The position numbers and the translations under genes are program-made. From Omphalotus guepiniiformis (lineage: Eukaryota; Basidiomycota; Agaricomycetes; Agaricales; Omphalotaceae), in NCBI GenBank assembly GCA_028554645.1, contig JAQOOI010000064.1, positions 1,054,001 to 1,118,000 on the forward strand: a stretch of DNA of 64,000 bases, in the 5' to 3' direction. How positions within the stretch are numbered: position 1 is the first letter of the stretch; each line of letters begins with the position of its first letter. Below are positions 44,774 through 56,437 of this stretch, one piece after another. Under the pieces are notes generated by a model. It ran no database searches. It was not told the DNA's origin and worked only from the letters and a program-made list of their open reading frames with translations.

Positions 44774-45972
44774 ATGGGCTACACTCTTTGCGTATTAGGT
44801 GCAGTACCTCGTCCTTTTTCAGAGTCACCCAAGTAATCTGAACTGTTTTGCAGGATGTGGCACTATGGGAATCGCGATCTTGTCCGGAGTCGTTGAAAGT
44901 TTGGATCCGCCATCTCTCCTAGCTAATAATGCACGCGAAAAATGGGAATCGCATACACCTGGCACACTTACTCCGACCCAAAGTTCACCGGACCTTCCAA
45001 CCCGATTCATAGCTTGTGTTGCGCGGGAGGGAAGTGCTGCGAAACTCAGAAGCAATTTCGCCACGTTGGGCCCATTAGGCCAAAGTATCGAAGTCTTTGC
45101 GTCGCGAAACGTGGAGGCTGTCCAGCAAGCGAATGTCATTATCTTATGGTGAGTTAATCTTGAATACAATTTCGACCGACCAATGTCTGCTCACTTTCTC
45201 AGCTGCAAACCCCAGCTGGCACACGCCATCTTATCGGAAGTCGGCATGATAGAAGCTCTGGATCAGAAACTGCTCATCAGTATTTTGGCCGGCGTCACCA
45301 TATCCCAGCTTACTGAGTGGGTGCTACCTTCCACAAAAGTTATTCGGGCTATGCCTAACACACCCTGCAAGGTATGTCATCTCTCCTAATGATTTTAGGC
45401 ATCTTTATCATCAATTGATCAGATCCGTGAAGGCATGACAGTTGTCTCGACCATCCCTCGTTCTCCAAGTGAAGAGCTGGACAGTGCCATCATTCTCAAA
45501 ATATTTTCTTCAATCGGTCGCTGCAGGATTCTCGATGAGAAACATTTTGATGCATGTACTGCCTTATCTGGCTCGGGGCCTGCGTTCGCATGCATTTTCC
45601 TTGAAGCTATGGCCGACGGGGGTGTCATGATGGGTCTCCCAAGAGCGGAAGCGCTTGAACTTGCAGCCCAGAGTAAGTTTCTTCCGTGATCAGTAACGTT
45701 TGCTCCTCACTCTTTACAGACTTTACAAGGTGCTGCACGCATGGTCCTTCAAGTCGGAGCCCATCCTGCACAGATCAAAGATGCTGTGACAAGTGAGATT
45801 GACCTTCTCCGCACAGGTCTCTGCTAACAGCATTTTCTTGTCAGCTCCCGGAGGATGTACAATCGCGGGACTTCTTGCATTGGAAGATGGAAGAGTTAGG
45901 TCCACGATCGCTCGTGGCATTCAGATTGCAACAGAGCGTGCTAGTGAGCTGGGGCAACCAGGAAAAAAGTAA
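44774..45972 (+). CDS. PRO3: Pyrroline-5-carboxylate reductase
   Basis: Last step of proline synthesis, reducing pyrroline-5-carboxylate with NAD(P)H in the cytosol. The ATG at 44774 gives MGYTLCVLG and, after an intron, CGTMGIAILSGVVES; together GCGTMG forms the dinucleotide loop. Next: ANVIIL, then CKPQLAHAILSEVG, LISILAGVTISQLTEWV, VIRAMPNTPCK. The catalytic and substrate part has DACTALSGSGPAFACIFLEA, MADGGVMMGLPRAEALELAA and, split by introns, TLQGAARMVL, VTTPGGCTIAGLLALEDG. It ends QIATERASELGQPGKK. All family blocks are in place; six introns. About 285 residues. Confidence 0.95.
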
Positions 45973-46210
45973 CACAAAGGTTCTCCTTTGCAATGTTTCA
46001 CTATGAAAAAGCTTGCAAAGCATGAAAAATAGAAGGAAGTGGTTTATCGAGGTGAACACATTTGGATATCACTGATCAAGCTTGTATCAAGGTTTCAAAT
46101 TTTTAGTACATAGACAGACCTGCAGCGTGGGAACCTTGTGATAAGTTCAGCTTGAACCGTCATTTCAGCTTCATCTTTCACATTTATGAAGTACCTTCAT
46201 CATCACTGTC

Positions 46211-47981
46211 ATGCCAGAGACTTCTCCTTGGGCTTTCAACCTTAGAACTGCAGTATCTGCTCAGGATTCCGATTCTGAAGACGATATTGTCTCATCAGAA
46301 ACTGATATCCCTACTTCGGAGGAAACGAGCCGCCTCAACGACTTCGATCTTTCTAATAGAGAGGAATTTGTACATTACAAACCTAATCCCTTCAGTATCG
46401 CCAAGATAAACGCTGCTTGCCGTGTTGCTCGCTCCGATGCTACTGCTAGATTTATCTCCGTCCCAAAATCGATGGACAAACCCCTCGCACGGGCCAAGAT
46501 CATAAATGCTCGGGAACAAGACCATAAACAAGAATATCTAAAGACTAGATCCCGGGCACAAGCTGTAGCACCCAATGCAACTATTATGTCGGATGGCATC
46601 GTGATTGCTCCCGATAATAGCGGCAAACTTCTAGATGCTTCAGCAACATTTACCCCTTCAACAGATGCCGTACCCTCTAGTATCGCATCCAGCCATAGGC
46701 CGTCATTGTCCCCAGCTCAGACACACACGACTCTCAAGTCCGGAGAGAAAATTTGGTCATCCAAACTTCAGAGACCGATTTCTATCCCCAGTAAGAAGTT
46801 TGGAGCGTCTGGAGAACCGCATATATCCACATCGCATGCTTTCCACAGGACACTTGCTCCAGGCCGACCTCGTCCCGCCAGAGGATCGAATGAACATTGC
46901 ACCCTCTCGTCGCCTATTCGAACTGATAATCGGCTTGGGGTGAACAGTCACTCGCTCTCATCTCCTCCCAAATGTCTCCCATTCACTTCCCGTCCTCTAC
47001 CGCGTGCTTCGCGTATCGAAACATCTATTCCCCTTCCATCTGCTGCTTCTGAAGGACATCGTAAAACAATGCACCGGCTATCTACCATCAACGATCCAAA
47101 GTGTATAAACGGATGTGGTCCATCTGCTTCTGCTTCTACCAAGGTCCACCGAAACCAGCTTTCTCCGAACACTTCCAAAGACCTATCGCAGTTCAACTTA
47201 ACTGCCAGAAAGAGCTCTCACAACACTCCCTCAAAACCAAAGCGTGCACTCAACTTGAAGCGGGATGCATACAATTCCTTGCCTGACGTTGAGGATGACG
47301 AATGGGGCACAGTTTTTCTGCGAAAGAAAGCAAAGATATCGACTGGGTAAGACCTCAAAGCCATACTCCTTTATATTTGTTTTTATCTTTGTTCGTTACA
47401 GTAAACAGGATTCCGGAATTCGCACCTCGTCTACATTCACCCTTGGAAGTCTTGGTCTGAATTGCGACAGAGGGGGGAAAACCGGCATGAGCGCACAGTC
47501 TTCGGAGAGGGTCATCACTTTCTTGCCACCCCCGCGGAAACCATCAGCCAAAATATGCGTTGAAGCGGCTGAGTCCAGTAAAGGTACTGAGACGCTCGCT
47601 GACTGTTACGATGATGTTTTGCAAGTCTCTATCTCGTCGGAACCTGGTGAAGGAAATGGTAACAAGTTGCCTGAACCTGGACATGAGGAGGAGCTCGTTG
47701 CTTGCGCTGTCCCTGTTGAACTCTCTATGAGCAACGGTAGCGGGATGGCCCAAACATCGGGATCTCCAGAAACGGAGCTTCTGCGTACCCTAACGAAACG
47801 TGATTCTCTTTGGCCCTTCCAAGCATATCCTTCTCCCTCTCCGCTACCTCTAGACACCTCCATTGTTTCCCAATCACTTTCCATCAGTGCTTCAAAATCA
47901 CTCGCTTCAGTTTGTGACGTCCTTTGCTCAACCTATCAGCCTCCTTCTCCTCCAGCTTCTGATACATTTCCAGCTGCGTAA
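46211..47981 (+). CDS. Long disordered hypothetical protein
   Basis: I do not recognise it. Two exons: 46211-47348, then after a short intron starting GTAAGA, about 47402-47981, joined as STGKQDSGIRTS. About 570 residues, nearly all Ser/Pro/Thr-rich and disordered. One ordered-looking block near residues 50-75, EEFVHYKPNPFSIAKINAAC, stands out and resembles a motif I have seen in other basidiomycete proteins of this type. Basic Lys/Arg segments (PSKPKRALNLKRD, FLRKKAKI) suggest a nuclear location. Many Ser-Pro and Thr-Pro sites could be kinase targets. The C-terminus ends PPSPPASDTFPAA. The single long open frame of 379 codons makes a real gene likely. Confidence 0.65.
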
Positions 47982-49042
47982 GTGCAGTGATAATAATTAC
48001 AGTATGCTTGCATGAAAACTGTTGTGTACTTACACACTCTGTTGAACTGTTACCTATATGCTCGTATGTACTAGCAGATAGAATGATTGTAAAGAAATTC
48101 ACCAATGATGAATGACCGGAATCACTGCAGAAATGCCATGTATTTGCTGTAAAAGGAAATTTGAAACCGTGCCAGCGAACGTTGATTAATGATTCGTAAT
48201 AGACACTGCACAATTGCTACATACTCAGCAAGCCTTGAATCCGTCTAGGTCGGTACACCCAAATCGAACACAGGAGAGCTGAAGAGCGCATGCGATTTGA
48301 CGCATCGTAATGTGCATTAATATTCCCTCGGTTTATGGCAGATGTGAATTTCAAATGCGAATGTTTGATCATATTGGGGGGAAAATGCAGAGATTATGAG
48401 AATGTGTACAGGTGTATCCCATCTATCTTTGGATCCTCACATTGAAGAAAGAACCAATAACTGAACAGGGAAGTGAGCAGTAGTGCTAGTTAACCATCCT
48501 TCTAGCTCCCGTAAAATGAGAACGTGCGTGTGGTAATGCTTAACGCCGTCCAGAGTGTTGAGGAGCAGTACTGAGTAATCACACAAAAGACACGAAAGAC
48601 TTGATGAGTGCACACTTTTCATTTATTCCTTGCAAACGGATACACAAATGTATCTAAAATGACAGACGTCAATGACCAGTCACAGTAACAATAAATAGAG
48701 CTCACAAAAGTACTCAGAGCACCAGCGGTTTGCGGCTGTCACCCGAGCAACTAGACTCAGAGTCTCGATGCCAACGAAGTTGGAACTCTCCGGAAGGCAG
48801 CTTATACCATGGTAAAGATTAATCTTGCTCTGAAGAATGGACTCCACTTCGTGTGAAATATCGAAGAGATGCCAAAGTGAGAGAGCGAAAGTATTACTGA
48901 GAGAAACTTCGAAGAGTACTAAAAAAAACATGTATTCTTTTTGGGGATGACAGGATACATGCCAGAACTAAAAGCATGGAGCAAAATTAATACACGACAT
49001 ATATCAGGACAATAAGAAATACTCACTAGAGCAGCAACAACA
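47982..49042. other. Large intergenic stretch, no gene seen
   Basis: About 1.06 kb between the 3' end of the unknown gene and the 3' end of RPT3, which are convergent. Minus-strand open frames at 47884-48213 and 48680-48931 have no family pattern or splice logic. Poly-A-like AT-rich stretches occur around 48650 and 48920 (AAAAAAAC). It is the longest gap in the window apart from the mobile-element flank. I see no tRNA-like or repeat structure. Confidence 0.45.
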
Positions 49043-50664
<1,622 letters not shown>

Positions 50665-50906
50665 GGCGTGAAGGTACTGTTAAAGCAGCAGACGCCAGAC
50701 GCGGGTGACGCGTTCAGCCTTCGTGGGTCGTGGGAATAAAAGTTCCGATTAGGTCAGACCTTCATATACTCAGAACCGAACGAATAAAAAATAAAAAATA
50801 AAATTGGAGGGTTTGTGAATGAACAGTCTTGGATATACCAAGTAGTGCAGGCACCGTGAAACTAGGGCGACCAAGTCGTAAAATCAAGTAAACTCTCTTT
50901 ATCTCC

Positions 50907-51877
50907 TCACTTAAACATTAAATCAGAGCGAAGGACGTATTTTGTACCCTTTACAACTCTCGATCCTTCGTGGAACATGCACTCTTGACCGTGTCTGTGA
51001 AGAATCGGCTTGATTTAAGTTCCTGTATGTCAAGACCAAAAGTACTATACCGATGAAGAAGCGCTGTTCCTCGAGTCAACGGAGCGACTATTGTCTCGTC
51101 GGGCTTACAACGCTCAGACTTGTAAAACAACGTCTGTTTTCTGTGAGTACGGAATTCAAGTCTGTTAAACTTGATAGCATACCTCACCACCTTCAACACC
51201 GTCTTCAACGCCAGTGACATATATCAATAAAGTCCATTCCGATGTCGCACCTGTCAGTGGATCCTTAACCGAGTCGTCGTAGTGGGCACTATCGATTAGT
51301 AGGAATTAACCCGAATTTACCAACGTGCTATAGCGCCTCACCCAAAGTATTGCTGGGGGGTATACTTATAGCAGCGGATATTAGAGTTGAATGAGTGAGG
51401 CTTTCGAAGTCTTCCATCAGTAACCGTTTGCTGCTTCACAGAGGTGCGAGGAGGAAACGAGGGAAGATGAGGAACGAGTACTGAGTGTAGTGTCTGAGCG
51501 AATTCAGTAGAGGTTATGCTGTATCGATCTAAAATGAATTGTGGACTGCACTCGTACCAACGCAGACAAGACCACTCACAGTTCACTCTGTCGGCCTCTC
51601 CCCGTTTCTTCGGAGGCGTAAGTTCCAAAGGTAAATAATCAATGAACTTGACGAAGGCTTTACACTCTGCAGCAGATAAAAAATTCTAAGACAGAACTAG
51701 CTCGATTCAGAGAAGATAGCTGCATTACAGATGAGCACCGACGTCTATGAGCAAGATCTGATTATCCAGGAGGACGCGACATTCCAGGTCTTGCTTCGAA
51801 GATACCGTAGGAAATGCTACTGGAGCCGTCCGCTGAGTAGTGATCTCGCTGCTCAAGTTTTTCGTCTTTTTGACCAT
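50907..51877 (-). CDS. 2-oxoglutarate/Fe(II) oxygenase (P4H-like)
   Basis: Uses iron, 2-oxoglutarate and oxygen to hydroxylate an unknown target. The ATG at 51877 gives MVKKTKNLSSEITTQRTAPV, then LLDNQILLIDVGAH. The next part has KFIDYLPLELTPPKKRGEA and RYSITSTEFAQTLHSVLVPH, then SFNSNIRCYKYTPQQYFG. Just after this comes the HxD iron motif as HYDDSVKDPLTGATSEW, then LLIYVTGVEDGVEGGE, and after an intron the rest, PDETIVAPLTRGTALLHRHG, where the second iron His and the 2-oxoglutarate basic residue lie (HEGSRVVKGTKYVLRSDLMF). Stop at 50907. About 270 residues, no signal peptide. The order of blocks fits prolyl 4-hydroxylase-type folds; the substrate could be protein or small molecule. Confidence 0.82.
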
Positions 51878-51938
51878 GATGGATAAGAAATAACAGATTT
51901 GATGTTGAGGTCATGCCTATTACACTACCAAAACTACT

Positions 51939-53418
51939 CTAGACGCCACAAGAACGTCCAAACCACACGCCTGCGAGGACAAGTCCATTGGCTCCAACTA
52001 AGACTGAGGAGGATACCGTGCTTGAAGGATACACGTTCCAAGCGTATTCTATCAAAGCAATCAAACATATTCTACTTTATACTCAGAAAACCGCAAACAA
52101 ACAGAAGTTTAAAGTCTTACCTGAAAATGATAGGATAATTCGTCCTCCATACCAGGAAAGGAACTTGTTGCGCATACCAACTGTAGAACTGATAGTGCAG
52201 AGAACGAGCAAATAAAATGCCTATCAGGTTAGAGGTAAACATCACGGTTGCAACATCTGCGGGCAATAAAAGTCACTTTCAAAAATGCCTCGCCATGCGA
52301 AGCCGAGTACTCACAGTCAGGTGTAATGGGTACTATCCCAGCAGGCAGGGTGGGCCGACGAAGCGAGCGGTCTAAAACTCTGATTACACCCCCGTCGTCT
52401 TTGCACCACCGAAATACTCCGAAACAGATCAAAGTCGAAACATGTCCAATGAGTAAGGTCCTAGCCCACGATGGGCTGAGGAAAGTCTCTTCAGAAATCA
52501 TGCGCCAGTTCACCGTCCATTTGTACAGAAATGTGCGAGAGAAATCAAAAGCAGAGTGTACATATGCCCGCCAATCCTCTTGGATAAAGGACATGGCAAG
52601 GAGAACTTGCATCCCGACAATATTCACTAGCTTGCGAATAGTGAATATGATTCCATTCCGTTTCACCAAGATGACAAGTAGGCCTGGGAGATATAGTAAG
52701 ATAGACATCTTAACCGATAGCGCAACGCTAAGAAGGATTGGAATGAGGCCAGAGACTCAGAGCGCACTTCACCCACGAACCTAAACAGCAGTGTGCCTAT
52801 GTCATCCAAACCATTCTGGTACGCCAGGATAGACGCCTGCACTGCAACCACAGACCAGCAATCATTGAACAAACGCAGCATATACAAAGAATGCAGCCTC
52901 TTGCTGAGGGGGAGGAATAAAAGAACCCAGTTCGGAATCTTCCCAGCTTGTCCATAGATGGCGCACGAGAACGCAAGTGAAGTGATATAGAGAATGGCGT
53001 AGATATGTTGTGCCAGTGCGATATTCTTGCCAGAATTCGTGATGTCACGCAAAACTCGATGAAGGTGTACATGACCAGCAGGATAACTGCCTCATGTTAG
53101 TATAAGTTGTAAATGTGACGCGAGTATAGCTTACACGAGCGGTCCAGTGGGGCCAGAGATATTGGAATAATTTCTTTCTCCCTTCAAATACAGCTCGATC
53201 TGGATCATGTAAGTCTCCCAGTCAATCTCTGTGTCTGTGAAATTTCAGCATATATGATACCGAGTCAAATAAGAGAAAAACTGACAGGGTACATATCGAA
53301 TTATCAACTCTGAGAGAAATACATCCCCAACAATTATGAGGGTTGCCAAAACCCAGAGGTAATTCGTGTCGAAGAGCAGCAGTCGGACACTCCGGACCAC
53401 GTTGCTCAAAGCAGACAT
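51939..53418 (-). CDS. ALG3: Dol-P-Man alpha-1,3-mannosyltransferase Alg3
   Basis: ER membrane enzyme that adds the sixth mannose, the first in the lumen, to the dolichol-linked N-glycan. The start at 53418 begins [20 protein letters not shown] and a membrane segment [20 protein letters not shown]. The family signature is [20 protein letters not shown] with [20 protein letters not shown]. Many hydrophobic helices follow, for example [28 protein letters not shown] and [12 protein letters not shown]. Then [20 protein letters not shown], and near the end [20 protein letters not shown]. It ends [19 protein letters not shown] and SCGV (stop 51939). About nine exons, near 410 residues. It lies 61 bases upstream of the oxygenase on the same strand. 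Confidence 0.92.
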
Positions 53419-53546
53419 TTTCGGACTCCGAAGTCCAGCGACAGTCGACTTCAATTGAAGTTCAAATGTTCTCGCGCCCAAGTATCACGCAGCTGAAATC
53501 ATAAAGAACAAGAACGAGCGTGTTTATTATATTTCGACATACAAGC

Positions 53547-55460
53547 TTAGGAAGAGCTAAATAGTTGTGAAATTTTGTACTCTCCATCCCTGAGACCCTC
53601 CACAAAACCTTGTTGATATATGGCTTCCGAGATATCAGAAATATACTGCCCAATGAAGCCAAGTTTCGACCCATTATTTAACGCAAACTTGAGCGCAGTT
53701 GCAAAGCCATCCAGATAAGCCTTCACCTGTAAAGGCTGAGTAGAAACCAAGTAGTCGGTAGCATCGTTCATGCCCTGGTCGTTAAGGTTGGTCTGGCGGC
53801 GTTCAAAGATGGATCGGGTCCGGTGACGGTACAAGGTCTTGAAGTCATGTTCCCGACGGTCAAGGAAGGGGTAGTCGCGTACGCTTAAAATACTTGAGTC
53901 ATCTGGTTTCAGCTCTGAGATTTTCTGTATCTGGTCAGAGGTAGCAGAACGGTTGCCGTAGGAAAAGAATGTCGAGGGCAACTTCTTGTCAACAGCAGCT
54001 CGAAAGCACCAAGCTTCATCGCAGTCCTCTTTTTTGAATGCTTCAAGAAAGTTAGCTAGATCCACTTGCGAGGATTCAAACTTACACCAAAACGACCAGC
54101 CCGGCGTGTTTCGTGTATAGGTATCCAGCTGGGCCATGCAGAACTTGCTTGTTGCTTCTCCAGGATCGATTTCGCCTTCCAAACTCTGAGGAGTAAGCGC
54201 GCAGGACCACTCGCCAACTACCAGATTATGGCGGTAATTATCAAGTGAACTAGTCAGTTGCAAGGGCACTACAGTCTTAACGTCCTGTGTATGTTGGGAG
54301 GCGGGTTCAGAAGCGTCCGTGGGTGAGAATACAAAGTAGGAGTGATGGTCTACAACTACGAAATCAGTTCGGTTTTCCACGTAAGAATTGAAGCGCTGAA
54401 GATCGAATGCGTCGTGTATGTACAACGGGAAGTCAAATCCTTCCGGTAGGGTTGCTCGCATACGATTGATGGCATCGGTATCTCAAGTACGAATCAGCAA
54501 CAATGGAATCAATAGACTTTTAAGAACTCACAGAATTCGGTCAAGCTATCAACATTAACCGGTTCGTTCAATATTTGGATGCCTACTACATTGTTGACTG
54601 AAGCTAATCTTTGAGTCAAATTCTTGAGTACTTGGTAGGTCTTCTCCACATTTGTTGAGTTTCCGAACAGGCGAGCGACGTGATCTGAGGTTCCAGAGTG
54701 TGGCTTGAATAATGTAAATAGACTACACTCATGGAAGACCAATTATTACCACACCTGGCCGTTTTGACTTCCGACAGCACCATGAAGATCGACAAGAACT
54801 CCAATCCCAGCCTGGCCTGCCATATCGATGGCTCGAATGACCTTATTCCACGAATTTTGATAAACATTTGCTACAGCTTCGAAAGCTGTCCCTTGACAGA
54901 ACGCAGGACCAAGCGACCAGTAACCAATAGGTAAGCGAACGGTATTAATGCCAATCTTAGAAAGATAGTTGAAGTCCTCTTGTGTCATAAAGGTGTCCCA
55001 GTGACGTTCCAACAAGGCCCGTGCGTTGGAGGTAGATCCCCAACCAGAAGCGACATCCAGCTCGGAAATTTGACTACCGGCAGCACATTTGAAGAGCGAG
55101 GGGACCATCCATTGTTCTAAGACGAACCTGAAGTAGACTGTGAGTATGCATTGTCAACAACAACTGTGTATACACTCGCCATGAACCCAAATTCACTGAT
55201 TGCTGTTGGCGATATCGATACACAGATGCCGCGTCCGGATCGAAAGGTGGAAAATTTATAGTGCTAGAAAAAGGAGACTCGTAGGGAGAAACAGTGCATA
55301 TGCTGCTTGATTGTGAAATGTCCAGCATGTCCATGGCAGGCTTGGGATTGAGTTGTCTAGTTTGAGGATACAAATTGAGCTCGCTAGAGGCAAGGACCTT
55401 TGACAGGGATACAGAATAGAGCAGAAACAGAAGAAAAGGAAGGAACAGCGGTGAACTCAT
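53547..55460 (-). CDS. Secreted GH5 exo-beta-1,3-glucanase
   Basis: Cuts glucose from the ends of beta-1,3-glucan in the cell wall. The start at 55460 opens a signal peptide, MSSPLFLPFLLFLLYSVSLS, then a long region before the barrel. GH5 marks: SLFKCAAGSQISELDVASGW, FNYLSKIGINTVRLPIGYWS, LVDLHGAVGSQNG, then GIQILNEP with the acid/base Glu, and HHSYFVF. The nucleophile Glu is in VVGEWSCALTP. Trp residues in GWSFWCKFES follow. A C-terminal part of 130 residues (YPFLDRREHDFKTLYRHRTR ... GFVEGLRDGEYKISQLFSSS) is more than in yeast Exg1 and looks like a fungal GH5_9 subgroup. About seven exons, near 560 residues. Confidence 0.9.
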
Positions 55461-55564
55461 GTCGACGGTTCCAGCGCCAAAGAGTAAGTAGATGGGAGAA
55501 GAGGACAAGTCGTGGACGAGTGCTCAGTGTGAATTGTTTCCAAACTAGGAAGCTTTGACTTTCT

Positions 55565-56315
55565 ATGCAGCGATTTCGACCGCTGCCCTCGACAAATCCA
55601 GAATTCTCTGTTCTCTGCTCTCCTACTTTCTGCGAGTACAGGGTTGATAATTGGCATCTTGCATGCGATGGAAGTGGTTCAATAGTCAGAGGCACTTCCT
55701 GCTGGTCCTGGAGGCATTCCCTGTCGCTTCTCTTGCTCTTGTTCTTCTGGGCAAAGGCACTCCTTCTGCTTTCTCTACTCTCGCAATTCTAAGTTCTTTT
55801 GCTGCAGGTGGCTGTTTCGATGCGAGCTTTTCTGATTTTGGTCTCTTTGTCTTACCTGTGGGCCAAATGCACTCAAGTCATTCACGGTGATAATCCACTT
55901 GGCGCGTCATTTGTCGCGCTACTTACTTCTCATGCCCAAAACTAGAATCTGTTATTGTGCTTCCCCCTCATGGCATACAATTAGAGACGCATTGGGGGTA
56001 TCCGCCGTTGACAGTTTCTGTATCGAGACGATTCATACCACGGACAGTATTACAAGATGTGATCATTAACGAAGGTATCAAAAGGTGGGATATTCGATAT
56101 TACCTGGTAGCCCTCAGAAGGGAGCACCCTGGCCGTGTCACCCTTGAAGTTTTTTACCAGGTAAACACTCTATTTAGCAGTCGGTGTGGGTTAACACTCA
56201 TTCCTTCGTTCGAAACTAGAATGTTTTACCTCGTTTCCCCGTCCTTCTAGAGGTTTATCGTGGTATCCACCGGCTTTTATCAATACCACCGTTGGCAAGA
56301 AAAGACATGAGATAG
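55565..56315 (+). CDS. GPI15: GPI-GlcNAc transferase subunit PIG-H (Gpi15); 5' part uncertain
   Basis: Subunit of the ER complex that transfers GlcNAc to phosphatidylinositol, first step of GPI anchors. The conserved part is clear from about 55860: CTQVIH, then after an intron ESVIVLPPHGIQLETHWGYP, SRRFIPRTVLQDVIINEGI, RWDIRYYLVALRREHPGRVT, LEVFYQ; after the last intron LPRFPVLLEVYRGIHRLLSI and LARKDMR (stop 56315). Upstream, two frames compete: one reads CEYRVDNWHLACDGSGSIV with two hydrophobic stretches but meets a TAA at 55793-55795, the other reads NSQRHFLLVLEAFPVASLAL and joins by a GTTCTT donor to VAVSMRAFLILVSLSYLWAK. The true start is therefore unsure, 55565 to 55663. Confidence 0.78.
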
Positions 56316-56437
56316 TAGTATATACGCTCTGCAATATAGTATATCAATGGCATTCTGATGAACGAGAGAAATCATAAACATATAAAATGAGAAGCAGAAA
56401 GATGAGCTGAAGATGAGTCCGCTGTCGTAATCGTTAA

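Noticed and set aside
47884..48931. Possible genes in the 1 kb gap before RPT3
   Set aside because: Frames are short, without motifs or in-phase splice partners.
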